A DNA stretch of 18,559 nucleotides from CAZJGF01 sp964545665 (GTDB taxonomy: Bacteria > Chloroflexota > Dehalococcoidia > GIF9 > AB-539-J10): positions 1 to 18,559 of the forward strand of contig CAZJGF010000022.1 in assembly GCA_964545665.1 (NCBI GenBank), given 5' to 3'. The notes under the pieces were generated by a model. That model saw only the letters and a list, made by a program, of their open reading frames with translations. It made no database searches and was not told where the DNA came from. This document shows positions 1-6,871 of the stretch, one piece after another. The stretch's first letter is position 1; every line of letters starts with the position of its first letter. The position numbers were made by a program, and so were the translations under genes.

Positions 1-41
1 TAGCCAAACGAAGGGAATAACCTTGGTACTGGCTCAAAAAG

Positions 42-785
42 TCAAGCAATATTTATAAACTCTCTCAGGCTCAAGGCGTTTCTTACGGCAAAGGCTTCGG
101 CATCGTTGTTGAAGTAAATATGAACAGCTTTGACCTTTTCATCTAGTTCAACAATTCTTTGTGCCCACTGGGAAAGCTCGTCATCGGAGTAGCAACTTGA
201 ATATAGACCTTGACTGCCATGGAAGCGGATATAGGCAAAATCAGTGGTGGCCACAAGCGGACAGGTAAAGCCGGGCATATCAAAAACACACAAGCCAGCG
301 TTGTGTTGCTGCAAAATGCGAAAGACGGAGTCATCAATCCAGGACGCATGGCGAAATTCAAAGACGTGCTGATACTCTTGAGGCAATGAAGACAGGAAGT
401 TTTCCAGCACCTCATCGTTGCGCTTCATATTCGGTGGTAGTTGGTATAGGAGGGGGCCCAATTTGCCTTTAAGCAAACAAGCTCGTGACAGGAAATTTTC
501 TAGTGCTGAGTCTAAGTTTCTCAGCCTTTTTATATGGGTAATAAAGCGGCTTACCTTGACAGCAAAGAGGAAGTTATCCGGTGTAGATTCCCACCAGGTA
601 ATAAAAGCCTTCTCAGAAGGCAGGTGGTAAAAACTGTTATTAAGCTCTACGGTACTGAATTCCTTAGCATAGAATTGCAGCCACTTAGATTTCGGCAATC
701 CTTCGGGGTAATATAGAGCACGCCAGTGGTCATAATGCCAGCCACTACAGCCAATATAATATTTTCTCAATGGCTTATTCTCCAT
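42..785 (-). CDS. DUF72 (YecE-like) family protein
   Basis: The 247-residue product matches what I know of the DUF72 family, proteins with a TIM-barrel-like fold and no settled biochemical function. Visible family features are the N-terminal IGCSGWHYDHW (about residues 11-21), the ELNNSFYHLPS stretch (about 48-58), FAVKVSRFITHIKRL (about 74-88), LLYQLPP (about 112-118), FEFRHASW (about 142-149) and YIRFHGSQGLY near residue 190. The length is normal for the family (about 230-270). The ATG at 783-785 follows a GAGG purine stretch at very short spacing. It is transcribed away from the 5S rRNA gene, so it is not part of an rRNA operon. Family membership is confident. I do not assign a reaction or a gene symbol. 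Confidence 0.9.
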   Translation of the reverse strand: MENKPLRKYYIGCSGWHYDHWRALYYPEGLPKSKWLQFYAKEFSTVELNNSFYHLPSEKAFITWWESTPDNFLFAVKVSRFITHIKRLRNLDSALENFLSRACLLKGKLGPLLYQLPPNMKRNDEVLENFLSSLPQEYQHVFEFRHASWIDDSVFRILQQHNAGLCVFDMPGFTCPLVATTDFAYIRFHGSQGLYSSCYSDDELSQWAQRIVELDEKVKAVHIYFNNDAEAFAVRNALSLREFINIA

Positions 786-800
786 TTCCTCACCATGAGC

Positions 801-830
801 TTGAATATCTACCCGCTAAGATATTATACT
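801..830 (+). promoter_or_regulatory. Candidate promoter of the 5S rRNA gene
   Basis: TTGAAT (801-806) and TATACT (825-830) are separated by 18 bases, close to the sigma-70 consensus. The predicted transcription start, about 836-838, falls a few bases before the 5S processing stem that begins at 841. This fits a 5S gene that is transcribed alone. It is a pattern match, not mapped data. Confidence 0.5.
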
Positions 831-846
831 ATCCACGCAGAGGAAC

Positions 847-966
847 TTCTTGGTGACTCGAGCGGAGTGGAACCACCCGTTCCCATCCCGAACACGGAAG
901 TGAAACGCTCCAGCGCAGACGATACTTGAGGGGCAACTCTTTGGGAAAATATGTCGTTGCCAGGAG
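847..966 (+). rRNA. rrf: 5S ribosomal RNA (orphan, not linked to 16S/23S)
   Basis: The core is classic bacterial 5S rRNA. It has GGAACCACCCGTTCCCATCC followed by CGAACACGGAAGTGAAACGC, then CTCCAGCGC, and a closing GTCGTTGCCAGGA. The terminal helix is unusually clear: 841-853 pairs with 960-972 over 13 base pairs including G-U pairs, so helix I plus a flanking processing stem can be drawn. The mature ends are estimated from the usual 117-120 nt length and may be off by several bases. No 23S or 16S sequence lies on either side: a DUF72 gene runs away upstream, and the stop codon of a convergent hydrolase gene lies 3 bases after the stem. I see no uridine-rich terminator on the plus strand. Confidence 0.93.
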
Positions 967-974
967 GTTCCTTG

Positions 975-1748
975 CTACTGTAACTGGGCTAAATCGAATC
1001 TCATACCATCCCTGGCAGCAACAACTGAAATCCCAGTTTCTTCAGTTAATTTCTGGGCTAACTCCCAGGGCTTAGCTCGCCACATAGTCATGCCAAAGTG
1101 GGTAAGTATAGCTTTCTTTGGCTTTATTTGCTTAATTATTTCCTCGGCTTCAGGAAGAGACAGATGGTCAACGAGAGCTTTCGGGGATAACATAACTACG
1201 TTGATAATCAACAGCTCTCCCATATAGTATCTAGGCAGCTCATCGAAATACATGGTATCAGTAATCCAGGAGAAGGTATGCCGTGGAGTTCGGAAGATGA
1301 AGCCATACGTTTCCACTCCATGCCTGTGTCTAATCGGCGTCTCGAAGGAGATATCGCCAACTTTGTAGCAACCGCCTTCACTCAACACCTCTATGTTTTC
1401 AAGGTAGGGCCTCAAGTAATACAGGATAACAGGGTCTTGCTCCAGGGCATCGGTGGGAGCAAAAACTACGCCTTTCTTTTTCCTGCCACCATCAGCCATA
1501 GCTTCAATCATGACATTGATATCTCCGCTGTGATCCAGATGCTTATGGGACAGAATGATGGCCTCCAGTTTGGAAGGGTCAAATTTTCTTTTAGTAGCCT
1601 GAACCAAACAGCCAGGGCCGGGGTCGAAAAGTATTTGCGTATTGCCGAAGCTGAGCCACGCACCACCGGAAGCAAGAAACTGATGAGCAACTACGAATCT
1701 AGCACCTGCGGTGCCAAGAAAAGTTATCACATCGGTCAATTCAGCCAT
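975..1748 (-). CDS. Metallo-beta-lactamase-fold hydrolase
   Basis: This 257-residue protein has the complete metal site of the MBL-fold hydrolases. The HxHxDH motif is H68-K-H70-L-D72-H73 and the later ligands are H143, D164 and H217. The arrangement resembles the RNase Z / PhnP / cyclic-phosphodiesterase branch: a GTAGARF start, FDPGPGCL after the second strand, and THLS-like DHLSLPEAEEII before LTHFGM. The substrate cannot be read from sequence. It could be a phosphodiesterase acting on a nucleotide or tRNA-like substrate, but true RNase Z features such as the flexible exosite arm are not evident. No good Shine-Dalgarno site precedes the ATG. A TATAAT sits on the minus strand only 11 bases upstream (1760-1765), so the 5' leader would be a few bases at most. 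It is divergent from threonine synthase. Confidence 0.85.
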   Translation of the reverse strand: MAELTDVITFLGTAGARFVVAHQFLASGGAWLSFGNTQILFDPGPGCLVQATKRKFDPSKLEAIILSHKHLDHSGDINVMIEAMADGGRKKKGVVFAPTDALEQDPVILYYLRPYLENIEVLSEGGCYKVGDISFETPIRHRHGVETYGFIFRTPRHTFSWITDTMYFDELPRYYMGELLIINVVMLSPKALVDHLSLPEAEEIIKQIKPKKAILTHFGMTMWRAKPWELAQKLTEETGISVVAARDGMRFDLAQLQ

Positions 1749-1795
1749 CTGTATGTCAAATTATAACATGAGGACTCACTCTCTCTGTGCAACTC

Positions 1796-1804
1796 TGCTA
1801 AAAT
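1796..1804 (+). promoter_or_regulatory. Candidate extended -10 promoter of threonine synthase
   Basis: TGCTAAAAT is an extended -10 element (TGnTAAAAT) with no convincing -35 box. It implies a leader of roughly 70 nt before the thrC start at 1884. The same motif family recurs before other genes in this window (cinA, rimI, pyrD, the mutase operon). I found no riboswitch or T-box signature in the leader. Confidence 0.4.
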
Positions 1805-1883
1805 GAGCGAAGGCTTCTGAGTGCCAAGCTGCGTAGATTGGGATGCTAGCTCTAAAGTCAGAGAGTTTAAAGGGAGGAGGTGA

Positions 1884-3122
1884 ATGTTGGGAAGAATTAA
1901 GTATCTAAAGTGCGTCAACTGCGGAAGAGAATATGACCAGAAAGAGGCAATGTATACATGTCCTGAATGTGGTATCAAGGGGATATTGGATATTGTATAC
2001 GACTATGAAGCTTTAGCATCAAGAATCAATCGGGCATATTTTGATACCGGGGAATATTCGTTATGGAAGTATTTCGATTTACTTCCTATAGAGAACAGGA
2101 AAAATGTCCAGCCCCTTCCAGTAGGGTGGACTCCTATGTTCAGGGCGGAGAGAGCAGGGAAACAGCTAGGAATCAAGAATCTCTATCTGAAAGACGATGG
2201 TAGAAATCCAACGGGTTCGTTCAAGGACAGAGCTAGTGCTATAGCGGTAGCAAAGGCATTGGACCTTGAGCAAAACACCATCGCTTGCGCTTCAACGGGA
2301 AATGCAGCCTCCTCCCTTGCCGGCTTTGCCGCTTGTGCCAAGCTAACCTCATACATATTTGTTCCCGCAAATGCTCCAAAGGCAAAAATCATCCAACTTC
2401 TGGTCTATGGTGCAAATGTAATACTGGTTGAAGGAACATATGATGAGGCATATTACCTGTGCAATGAAGCGGCAAAAAGGTGGAACTGGTACAATCGAAA
2501 CTGTGCAATTAATCCTTATCTTATTGAGGGAAAGAAAACGGCCGGTTTCGAGATAATTGAGCAATTGGACTGGAGAGTTCCTGATTGGGTTGTTATATCT
2601 GTTGGCGATGGTTGCTCAATTGCGGGTGTTTACAAAGCATATTTCGAATTTAAGAAGCTAAATTTGATAAATAAACTACCCAAAATGTTAGGTGTTCAAG
2701 CAGAGGGATGCAAACCGATATACGATGCATATAAGGCAGATAGCGAGATTAGACCGGTGATACCCAGAACGCTGGCCGATAGCATAGCCGTTGGAGAGCC
2801 AAGAAATTGGAAGAAAGCGTTGAATGCCGTTAAAGATTCCGAAGGAACTATGGTTTATGTTAGCGATGATGAAATTCTAGCCGCTATGGAACTAATGGCA
2901 AGGAGCACAGGAGTTTTCAGCGAGCCTGCTGGAGCAGCTCCAATGGCAGGACTCATCAAAGCAAGAAAAGAGGGTATTATTGCGGAAGAGGATGGAGTCG
3001 TCATCATATGCACGGGCAATGGCTTAAAGGACATTGAGAGCGCTCGGAAGGCGGTAGGCAAAAGGGAGATTACTATTAAACCGGACATGAATGAGCTTGA
3101 AAAGGCACTTGCTTTAAGGTAA
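1884..3122 (+). CDS. thrC: Threonine synthase with N-terminal zinc ribbon
   Basis: This pyridoxal-phosphate enzyme of fold type II converts O-phosphohomoserine to threonine and phosphate. The 412-residue protein opens with a zinc-ribbon-like Cys4 cluster (C10, C13, C26, C29), then NPTGSFKDRA with the PLP lysine K114, the phosphate-binding ASTGNAASSL loop, and a glycine-rich VISVGDGCSIAGVY segment. Length and domain order fit the threonine synthases that carry an N-terminal ribbon. The start is strongly supported by GGGAGGAGGTG directly before the ATG. No other threonine genes (asd, hom, thrB) are in the window, so it stands alone, divergent from the MBL hydrolase. Because the GNTP-type motif reads PVGWTPMF here, a sister function such as cysteate synthase cannot be fully excluded; threonine synthase is the most likely role. 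Confidence 0.82.
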   Translation: MLGRIKYLKCVNCGREYDQKEAMYTCPECGIKGILDIVYDYEALASRINRAYFDTGEYSLWKYFDLLPIENRKNVQPLPVGWTPMFRAERAGKQLGIKNLYLKDDGRNPTGSFKDRASAIAVAKALDLEQNTIACASTGNAASSLAGFAACAKLTSYIFVPANAPKAKIIQLLVYGANVILVEGTYDEAYYLCNEAAKRWNWYNRNCAINPYLIEGKKTAGFEIIEQLDWRVPDWVVISVGDGCSIAGVYKAYFEFKKLNLINKLPKMLGVQAEGCKPIYDAYKADSEIRPVIPRTLADSIAVGEPRNWKKALNAVKDSEGTMVYVSDDEILAAMELMARSTGVFSEPAGAAPMAGLIKARKEGIIAEEDGVVIICTGNGLKDIESARKAVGKREITIKPDMNELEKALALR

Positions 3123-3186
3123 TCGCCATTCCTTGCAGTTCCCGAACTTGTGGCTGAGTATTTCCCAGCTCGAACTCATTCCCTTT

Positions 3187-3203
3187 CAAATTTGCTAGAA
3201 TAA
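3187..3203 (+). promoter_or_regulatory. Extended -10 promoter, probable leaderless start of the cinA-type gene
   Basis: The 17-mer CAAATTTGCTAGAATAA occurs here and, base for base, at 5874-5890 before pyrD. It contains the extended -10 TGCTAGAAT (3193-3201). Only 7 bases separate TAGAAT from the ATG at 3209, the usual -10 to +1 distance, so transcription probably begins at or next to the start codon and there is no Shine-Dalgarno sequence. Leaderless initiation is an inference from this spacing. Confidence 0.5.
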
Positions 3204-3208
3204 CGTAG

Positions 3209-3715
3209 ATGGCAAGACCGGAAAGAGAAATCGCTGGGCTATTAAGAGGATACCAAGCCAAAACAGGCAAACCGGTGACTATAGGCACGGCTGAATCAGC
3301 CACTGGCGGTAGAATAGCCGATAGGTTAACCAATATGCCAGGCAGTTCTGACTATTTTAGAGGCTCTGTAGTGGCTTATAGCAATGAGATAAAAATAGAC
3401 GTTTTGGGCGTGAAAAGAGAGACTACAGCAAATTACGGAGCAGTTAGCGAGCAAACAGCTATAGAGATGGCTGAAGGTGGCAGGAGGCTACTAGGTGTGG
3501 ATATATGCATTTCCGATACTGGGATTGCTGGACCTTCGGGTGCTAGTCCTGGCAAACCTGTGGGGTTATTTTATACTGGCTTAGCGGCTAAGGAGAGTAG
3601 GTTAAGTCAAAAACACATCTTTTCTGGCAATCGAGAGGAAAACAAGCGAGACGCTGCTGAAGCAGCGCTGAACATGCTAAGGCAGTATTTGCTACAATAC
3701 ACCAGCCGCCAATGA
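3209..3715 (+). CDS. pncC: CinA C-terminal-domain protein, nicotinamide-nucleotide amidohydrolase
   Basis: The 168-residue protein is a stand-alone CinA C-terminal domain. PncC-type enzymes deamidate nicotinamide mononucleotide to nicotinate mononucleotide, recycling NAD breakdown products made for example by DNA ligase. Visible family signatures are TAESATGGRIAD (about 28-38), with the Ser of the ES-TGG loop at 30, PGSSDYFRGSVVAYSNE (about 44-60), GAVSEQTA (about 77-84) and TGIAGPSG (104-111) followed by GKPVGL. The N-terminal molybdopterin-binding domain of full-length CinA is absent, as in E. coli PncC/YgaD. No Shine-Dalgarno site precedes the ATG; a -10 element 7 bases upstream points to a leaderless message. 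It ends 21 bases before the preferred cysS start, so the two may be co-transcribed. Confidence 0.87.
   Translation: MARPEREIAGLLRGYQAKTGKPVTIGTAESATGGRIADRLTNMPGSSDYFRGSVVAYSNEIKIDVLGVKRETTANYGAVSEQTAIEMAEGGRRLLGVDICISDTGIAGPSGASPGKPVGLFYTGLAAKESRLSQKHIFSGNREENKRDAAEAALNMLRQYLLQYTSRQ
3690..3698 (+). promoter_or_regulatory. Possible internal extended -10 promoter for cysS
   Basis: TGCTACAAT lies inside the 3' end of the upstream gene. It has the same TGCTA-AAT form as the other candidate promoters of this window. It would give cysS a leader of about 30 nt. No -35 box was found, and the site could be chance. Confidence 0.25.
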
Positions 3716-3736
3716 TAGTCATCAATGAGGGCAGAT

Positions 3737-5101
3737 ATGAGGGTATTTAATACTCTGTCGGGACAAAAGGAAGATTTTCGCCCCCGCGGCGAAGTGGTGA
3801 CCATGTATGTTTGCGGGATTACCGCTTATGATGAATGCCATATCGGGCATGCCATGAGTTACATAGTATTTGATGTAATTAAACGCTATCTGAGATTCAA
3901 GGGTTATAAGGTCAAGCATGTGCAGAACTTCACTGACATCGAAGACAAGATTATAGAGCGTGCCAGTCAGTTAGGAGTGTTGCCATCAGAACTGACCAAC
4001 AAATACATTGACCAGTATTTCATTGATATGGATGCATTGAACATAGAGCGGGCTGACGTATATCCCAAGGCAACCGAGGAAATACCAAAAATTATTGAAG
4101 TGATACAAGGCCTGCTTAACAAAGGTTATGCTTATGAGTCGCATGGAAGTGTTTACTTCCGCGTCAGAAGTTTCCCCAGCTATGGCAAGCTAAGCCACCG
4201 GAATCTGTCGGAGATGATCTCCAAAGCGAGTACCTATGAAGAAGAAAAGGAATATCCGCTAGATTTTGCTTTGTGGAAAGCATCAAAGTCAGGAGAACCT
4301 TTCTGGGAGAGCCCCTGGGGGCAAGGTAGGCCGGGATGGCATATAGAATGCAGCGCCATGTCACTAAAGTATCTCGGCGATAGTATTGATATCCACGGTG
4401 GTGGACAGGACCTTATTTTTCCGCATCATGAAAATGAGATAACTCAATCAGAAAGCTTTACCGACGTGGTTCCGTTCGCGCGATACTGGCTACATAATGG
4501 TCTAGTAGAACAAGGCGAGCAAAAAATGAGTAAATCGGTAGGTAATTTGGTAAGTGTTAAAGATGCACTAAATGATTTTAGCTCTGACGCCATTCGCCTT
4601 TTCATTCTTAGCTCGCACTATAGAAACCCGCTCGTTTATGATAGGGAAGCTCTGGCGGCAAGCGAAAGAGGTGTAGAAAGACTACATTTGGCATTGGAAC
4701 AAAAAGATAAAGAAGGTGAGGGAGTCGCCAAGCTCAACGCCGAGCCCTTCGAGCAGAAGTTTATCGAGGTTATGGATGATGACTTCAATACTGCTCAGGC
4801 ATTAGCGGTTTTGTTCGAACTGGCAAGAGAAATCAATCGAGGCGCTGAGCAAAGCATGAATATAGCTGAATTGCAGCATACGCTATTAAAGCTAGCGGGT
4901 ATTTTGGGCCTTACTTTCAAAGAAAAGACAAAACCAATACTTGACCCAGAGATATTCATTAATCTATTGGTATCTGTGAGAGATGACTTACGTCAGAATC
5001 AGCAATGGCAGCTCGCCGACAAAATTAGGAAAGGGTTAGCCGATTCGGGAATAACTCTTGAAGATGCTCCTCAGGGAACAGTGTGGAGATATAAAAGATA
5101 A
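3737..5101 (+). CDS. cysS: Cysteinyl-tRNA synthetase
   Basis: This class I aminoacyl-tRNA synthetase charges tRNA-Cys. In the frame opened by the first ATG (3725) the HIGH motif is at residues 39-42 (ECHIGHAMS) and KMSKS at 267-271. The zinc ligands are recognisable as C30 in YVCG, the Cys of HIECSAMS, and the His/Glu pair of PHHENE. Also present are VQNFTDIEDKII and the GWHIECSAM/DIHGGGQDLIFPHHENE block typical of CysRS. The reading frame opens at 3725, but the ATG at 3737 is preferred. It follows AGGG at 5-base spacing, and MRVFNTLSG aligns with the usual CysRS beginning; this gives 454 residues against about 460 in E. coli. The gene ends convergently with the RimI-like acetyltransferase. 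Confidence 0.96.
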   Translation: MRVFNTLSGQKEDFRPRGEVVTMYVCGITAYDECHIGHAMSYIVFDVIKRYLRFKGYKVKHVQNFTDIEDKIIERASQLGVLPSELTNKYIDQYFIDMDALNIERADVYPKATEEIPKIIEVIQGLLNKGYAYESHGSVYFRVRSFPSYGKLSHRNLSEMISKASTYEEEKEYPLDFALWKASKSGEPFWESPWGQGRPGWHIECSAMSLKYLGDSIDIHGGGQDLIFPHHENEITQSESFTDVVPFARYWLHNGLVEQGEQKMSKSVGNLVSVKDALNDFSSDAIRLFILSSHYRNPLVYDREALAASERGVERLHLALEQKDKEGEGVAKLNAEPFEQKFIEVMDDDFNTAQALAVLFELAREINRGAEQSMNIAELQHTLLKLAGILGLTFKEKTKPILDPEIFINLLVSVRDDLRQNQQWQLADKIRKGLADSGITLEDAPQGTVWRYKR

Positions 5102-5129
5102 CAAAACCAAGATTTTCGCCAGCTCTTGG
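5102..5129 (-). terminator. Weak candidate intrinsic terminator for the acetyltransferase gene
   Basis: CCAAGA (5107-5112) and TCTTGG (5124-5129) can pair over 6 bases with an 11-base loop. Read on the minus strand, the stem is followed by TTTTGT, so it could end transcription of the gene whose stop is at 5174. The stem is short and AT-balanced. On the plus strand no T run follows, so it would not serve cysS. Confidence 0.3.
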
Positions 5130-5173
5130 AAAATGGAGAGATAAACAACCAAATCATTTTTGGAATCTACCAA

Positions 5174-5824
5174 TTAGACTAGTTGGCCAATCTCCTGCTT
5201 TTGGCTATGGGCTTGTCTTAATCCTTGGAGATGGACTTGGAAAGAAGCTGAGGTAATACTATCCGTGCTCATAAGCACGGCATCTTCCCAGTTATCCGAA
5301 TAATATCTGGGGCGCCTGCCCACTACATGAAATCCATACTTGGTATAAAGCGCCTGTGCTGCCTTATTAGAAGCACGCACCTCCAAGGTAACCACGTTGG
5401 CATTTAGTTGAGTAGCCAGCTCGATAACTGAAATAAGTAATCCCTCACCTATTCCGATTCGGCGATAATCATTCCTCACAGCTATAGCTATGATGTGCGC
5501 TTCGGTTAACATAATCCATAAGCCGGCAAAGCCAAGGATATAGTCTCGGCTGGGGAGACTGGTTTGCTCCTTGCTCACAGCTAAGCCCTTGTGGTGATGG
5601 CTAAAAAGGCGCCTCAACCAAGGCGGTTTCTGCCTATTTGCCTGACTTGGCTTCTTCTTTGCACAGGCTACTATATAATGGGCTAGTGAATTATGAATCT
5701 CCTGGCTGTATGAACTATACGGGCGAAATAGGGACTCTGCTGGGAAGGCCTCGCGGTCAATCTCAGATACGTGGGGGATGTCCGGGTCCTTCATAGGGCG
5801 AATGGAATAACCTATCCGCTCCAT
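5174..5824 (-). CDS. rimI: RimI-like GNAT N-acetyltransferase with a mid-domain insertion
   Basis: GNAT-fold acetyl-CoA-dependent acetyltransferase. The RimI branch acetylates the N-terminal alanine of ribosomal protein S18. The start IRPMKDPDIPHVSEIDREAFP matches the RimI N-terminus. The acetyl-CoA loop (motif A) is at 116-130 with R-R-I-G-I-G. It is followed by TLEVRASNKAAQALYTKYGFHVVGRRPRYY in the usual place, kept here only as a description of the motif B region (146-175). At 216 residues it is longer than the roughly 150 of E. coli RimI. The excess is a basic, low-complexity insertion at about residues 56-94 (KKKPSQANRQK through SLPSRD) between the first helices and the YILGFAG strand, plus a short tail. 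The ATG is 7 bases downstream of a TGCTAAAAT -10 element, suggesting a leaderless message. S18 as the substrate is a family-based guess. Confidence 0.8.
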   Translation of the reverse strand: MERIGYSIRPMKDPDIPHVSEIDREAFPAESLFRPYSSYSQEIHNSLAHYIVACAKKKPSQANRQKPPWLRRLFSHHHKGLAVSKEQTSLPSRDYILGFAGLWIMLTEAHIIAIAVRNDYRRIGIGEGLLISVIELATQLNANVVTLEVRASNKAAQALYTKYGFHVVGRRPRYYSDNWEDAVLMSTDSITSASFQVHLQGLRQAHSQKQEIGQLV

Positions 5825-5831
5825 CAGGTAA

Positions 5832-5840
5832 ATTTTAGCA
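5832..5840 (-). promoter_or_regulatory. Extended -10 promoter, probable leaderless start of the acetyltransferase
   Basis: On the minus strand the motif is TGCTAAAAT, with 7 bases between TAAAAT and the ATG at 5824. Transcription would start at or beside the start codon. This is the minus-strand partner of the pyrD promoter in the same 82-base divergent spacer. Confidence 0.45.
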
Positions 5841-5873
5841 TAGCTAATGATGTAAGGGGTATTGTCTCAAGGG

Positions 5874-5890
5874 CAAATTTGCTAGAATAA
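5874..5890 (+). promoter_or_regulatory. Extended -10 promoter of pyrD
   Basis: This is an identical second copy of the 17-mer CAAATTTGCTAGAATAA found at 3187-3203. TGCTAGAAT is the extended -10; a TTGTCT at 5862-5867 with 15-base spacing is a possible weak -35. The predicted start near 5895 gives pyrD a leader of only about 12 bases. Confidence 0.5.
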
Positions 5891-5906
5891 AAGAAGATAA
5901 TCAAGC

Positions 5907-6839
5907 ATGGAGACCTTGCCGAATCTGCGTATTCAGTTGGCTCCTCGTCACACTAAGGGGTTGCTCATGGAGAACCCTGTGATGGTAGCTGCTGGTACTT
6001 TTGGTTATGGGACAGAGCATAATGGGCTTATTGACATACAAGAGCTAGGAGCCATAGTTTGTAAAGGCATTACTCTCATGCCTAGGAAGGGTAATCCTCA
6101 ACCACGGATGGTGGAAACAACCTCTGGCTTGCTTAATTCTGTAGGTCTGGAGAATATAGGTGTTGATGCCCTAATCAAGGACAAGGCATCCATATGGGCA
6201 AGTTGGCGAGTACCAGTCATCGTCAATGTTGCTGGAGAAACCTTTGATGAGTATATTCAAGTGGTGCGTAAATTAGAAGGTGTCGCCGGAGTAAGCGGTA
6301 TCGAGCTGAATATCAGTTGCCCCAATATCTTGGGAGGGGGAATGGAATTTGGGGTAAATGCCAAACTTGCTGCTGAGCTGACCTCGGCAGTCAAGGCTGC
6401 GACTAGCTTACCGCTTATGGTCAAGCTAAGCCCTAGCGTAACCGATATTGGGGAAATTGCCTTGGCAGTAGAAGGAGCTGGGGCTGATGCCGTATCTTTG
6501 ATTAACACGGTGAAGGGAATGGCAATTGACATAAGCGAAAGAAGACCTTGCCTGGGGAATATTATTGGTGGGCTATCTGGCCCTGCTATCAAACCTATAG
6601 CTCTTTATGCGGTCTACGAAGTAACGAGGAATATTCACATTCCAGTGATAGGTTGTGGTGGCATTAGTTGTGCTAGGGATGCCTTGGAATTCATTATGGC
6701 TGGGGCTAGCGCAGTACAGATTGGCACAGCCAATCTAACGAATCCTGGAGTATCGCTTGCAGTCTTGCAGGGGATAAAAGATTTCATGAAGCAAGAAGGG
6801 ATTGAAGATTTGACTCGGCTGGTTGGTGTTGCTCACTAA
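5907..6839 (+). CDS. pyrD: Dihydroorotate dehydrogenase, class 1B catalytic subunit
   Basis: FMN-dependent oxidation of dihydroorotate to orotate, the fourth step of pyrimidine synthesis, in the cytosol. The 310-residue TIM barrel shows NPVMVAAGTFGYG (23-35), the K53 region CKGITLMPRKGNPQPR, NSVGLEN (77-83), the catalytic-loop cysteine C138 in NISCPN, VKLSPSVTDI, INTVKGMAID, and GCGGISCARDALEFIMAGAS as the phosphate/FMN-binding end. A Cys rather than Ser at the active base together with this length indicates class 1. The LNISCPN...GGGMEFG form is that of the NAD-linked 1B type, which normally works with an iron-sulfur/FAD subunit, PyrK. No pyrK is in the window. It is divergent from the acetyltransferase and convergent with the mutase operon. 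Confidence 0.94.
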   Translation: METLPNLRIQLAPRHTKGLLMENPVMVAAGTFGYGTEHNGLIDIQELGAIVCKGITLMPRKGNPQPRMVETTSGLLNSVGLENIGVDALIKDKASIWASWRVPVIVNVAGETFDEYIQVVRKLEGVAGVSGIELNISCPNILGGGMEFGVNAKLAAELTSAVKAATSLPLMVKLSPSVTDIGEIALAVEGAGADAVSLINTVKGMAIDISERRPCLGNIIGGLSGPAIKPIALYAVYEVTRNIHIPVIGCGGISCARDALEFIMAGASAVQIGTANLTNPGVSLAVLQGIKDFMKQEGIEDLTRLVGVAH

Positions 6840-6871
6840 GGCATGAGACGAGTTCCTCAGCTGAATATTTC

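Noticed and set aside
786..974. Plus-strand frame covering the 5S region as a protein gene
   Set aside because: The sequence is conserved 5S rRNA with a closed terminal helix.
1278..1766. 162-codon plus-strand frame opposite the MBL hydrolase
   Set aside because: The opposite strand encodes an intact metal site. The plus-strand product shows no recognisable motif and lacks a ribosome site.
1749..1883. Riboswitch or T-box in the thrC leader
   Set aside because: I looked for a T-box signature, a conserved stem set and a terminator/antiterminator pair and found only short incidental stems.
6257..6592. 111-codon minus-strand frame inside pyrD
   Set aside because: It is a shadow of conserved pyrD coding sequence with no motif of its own.
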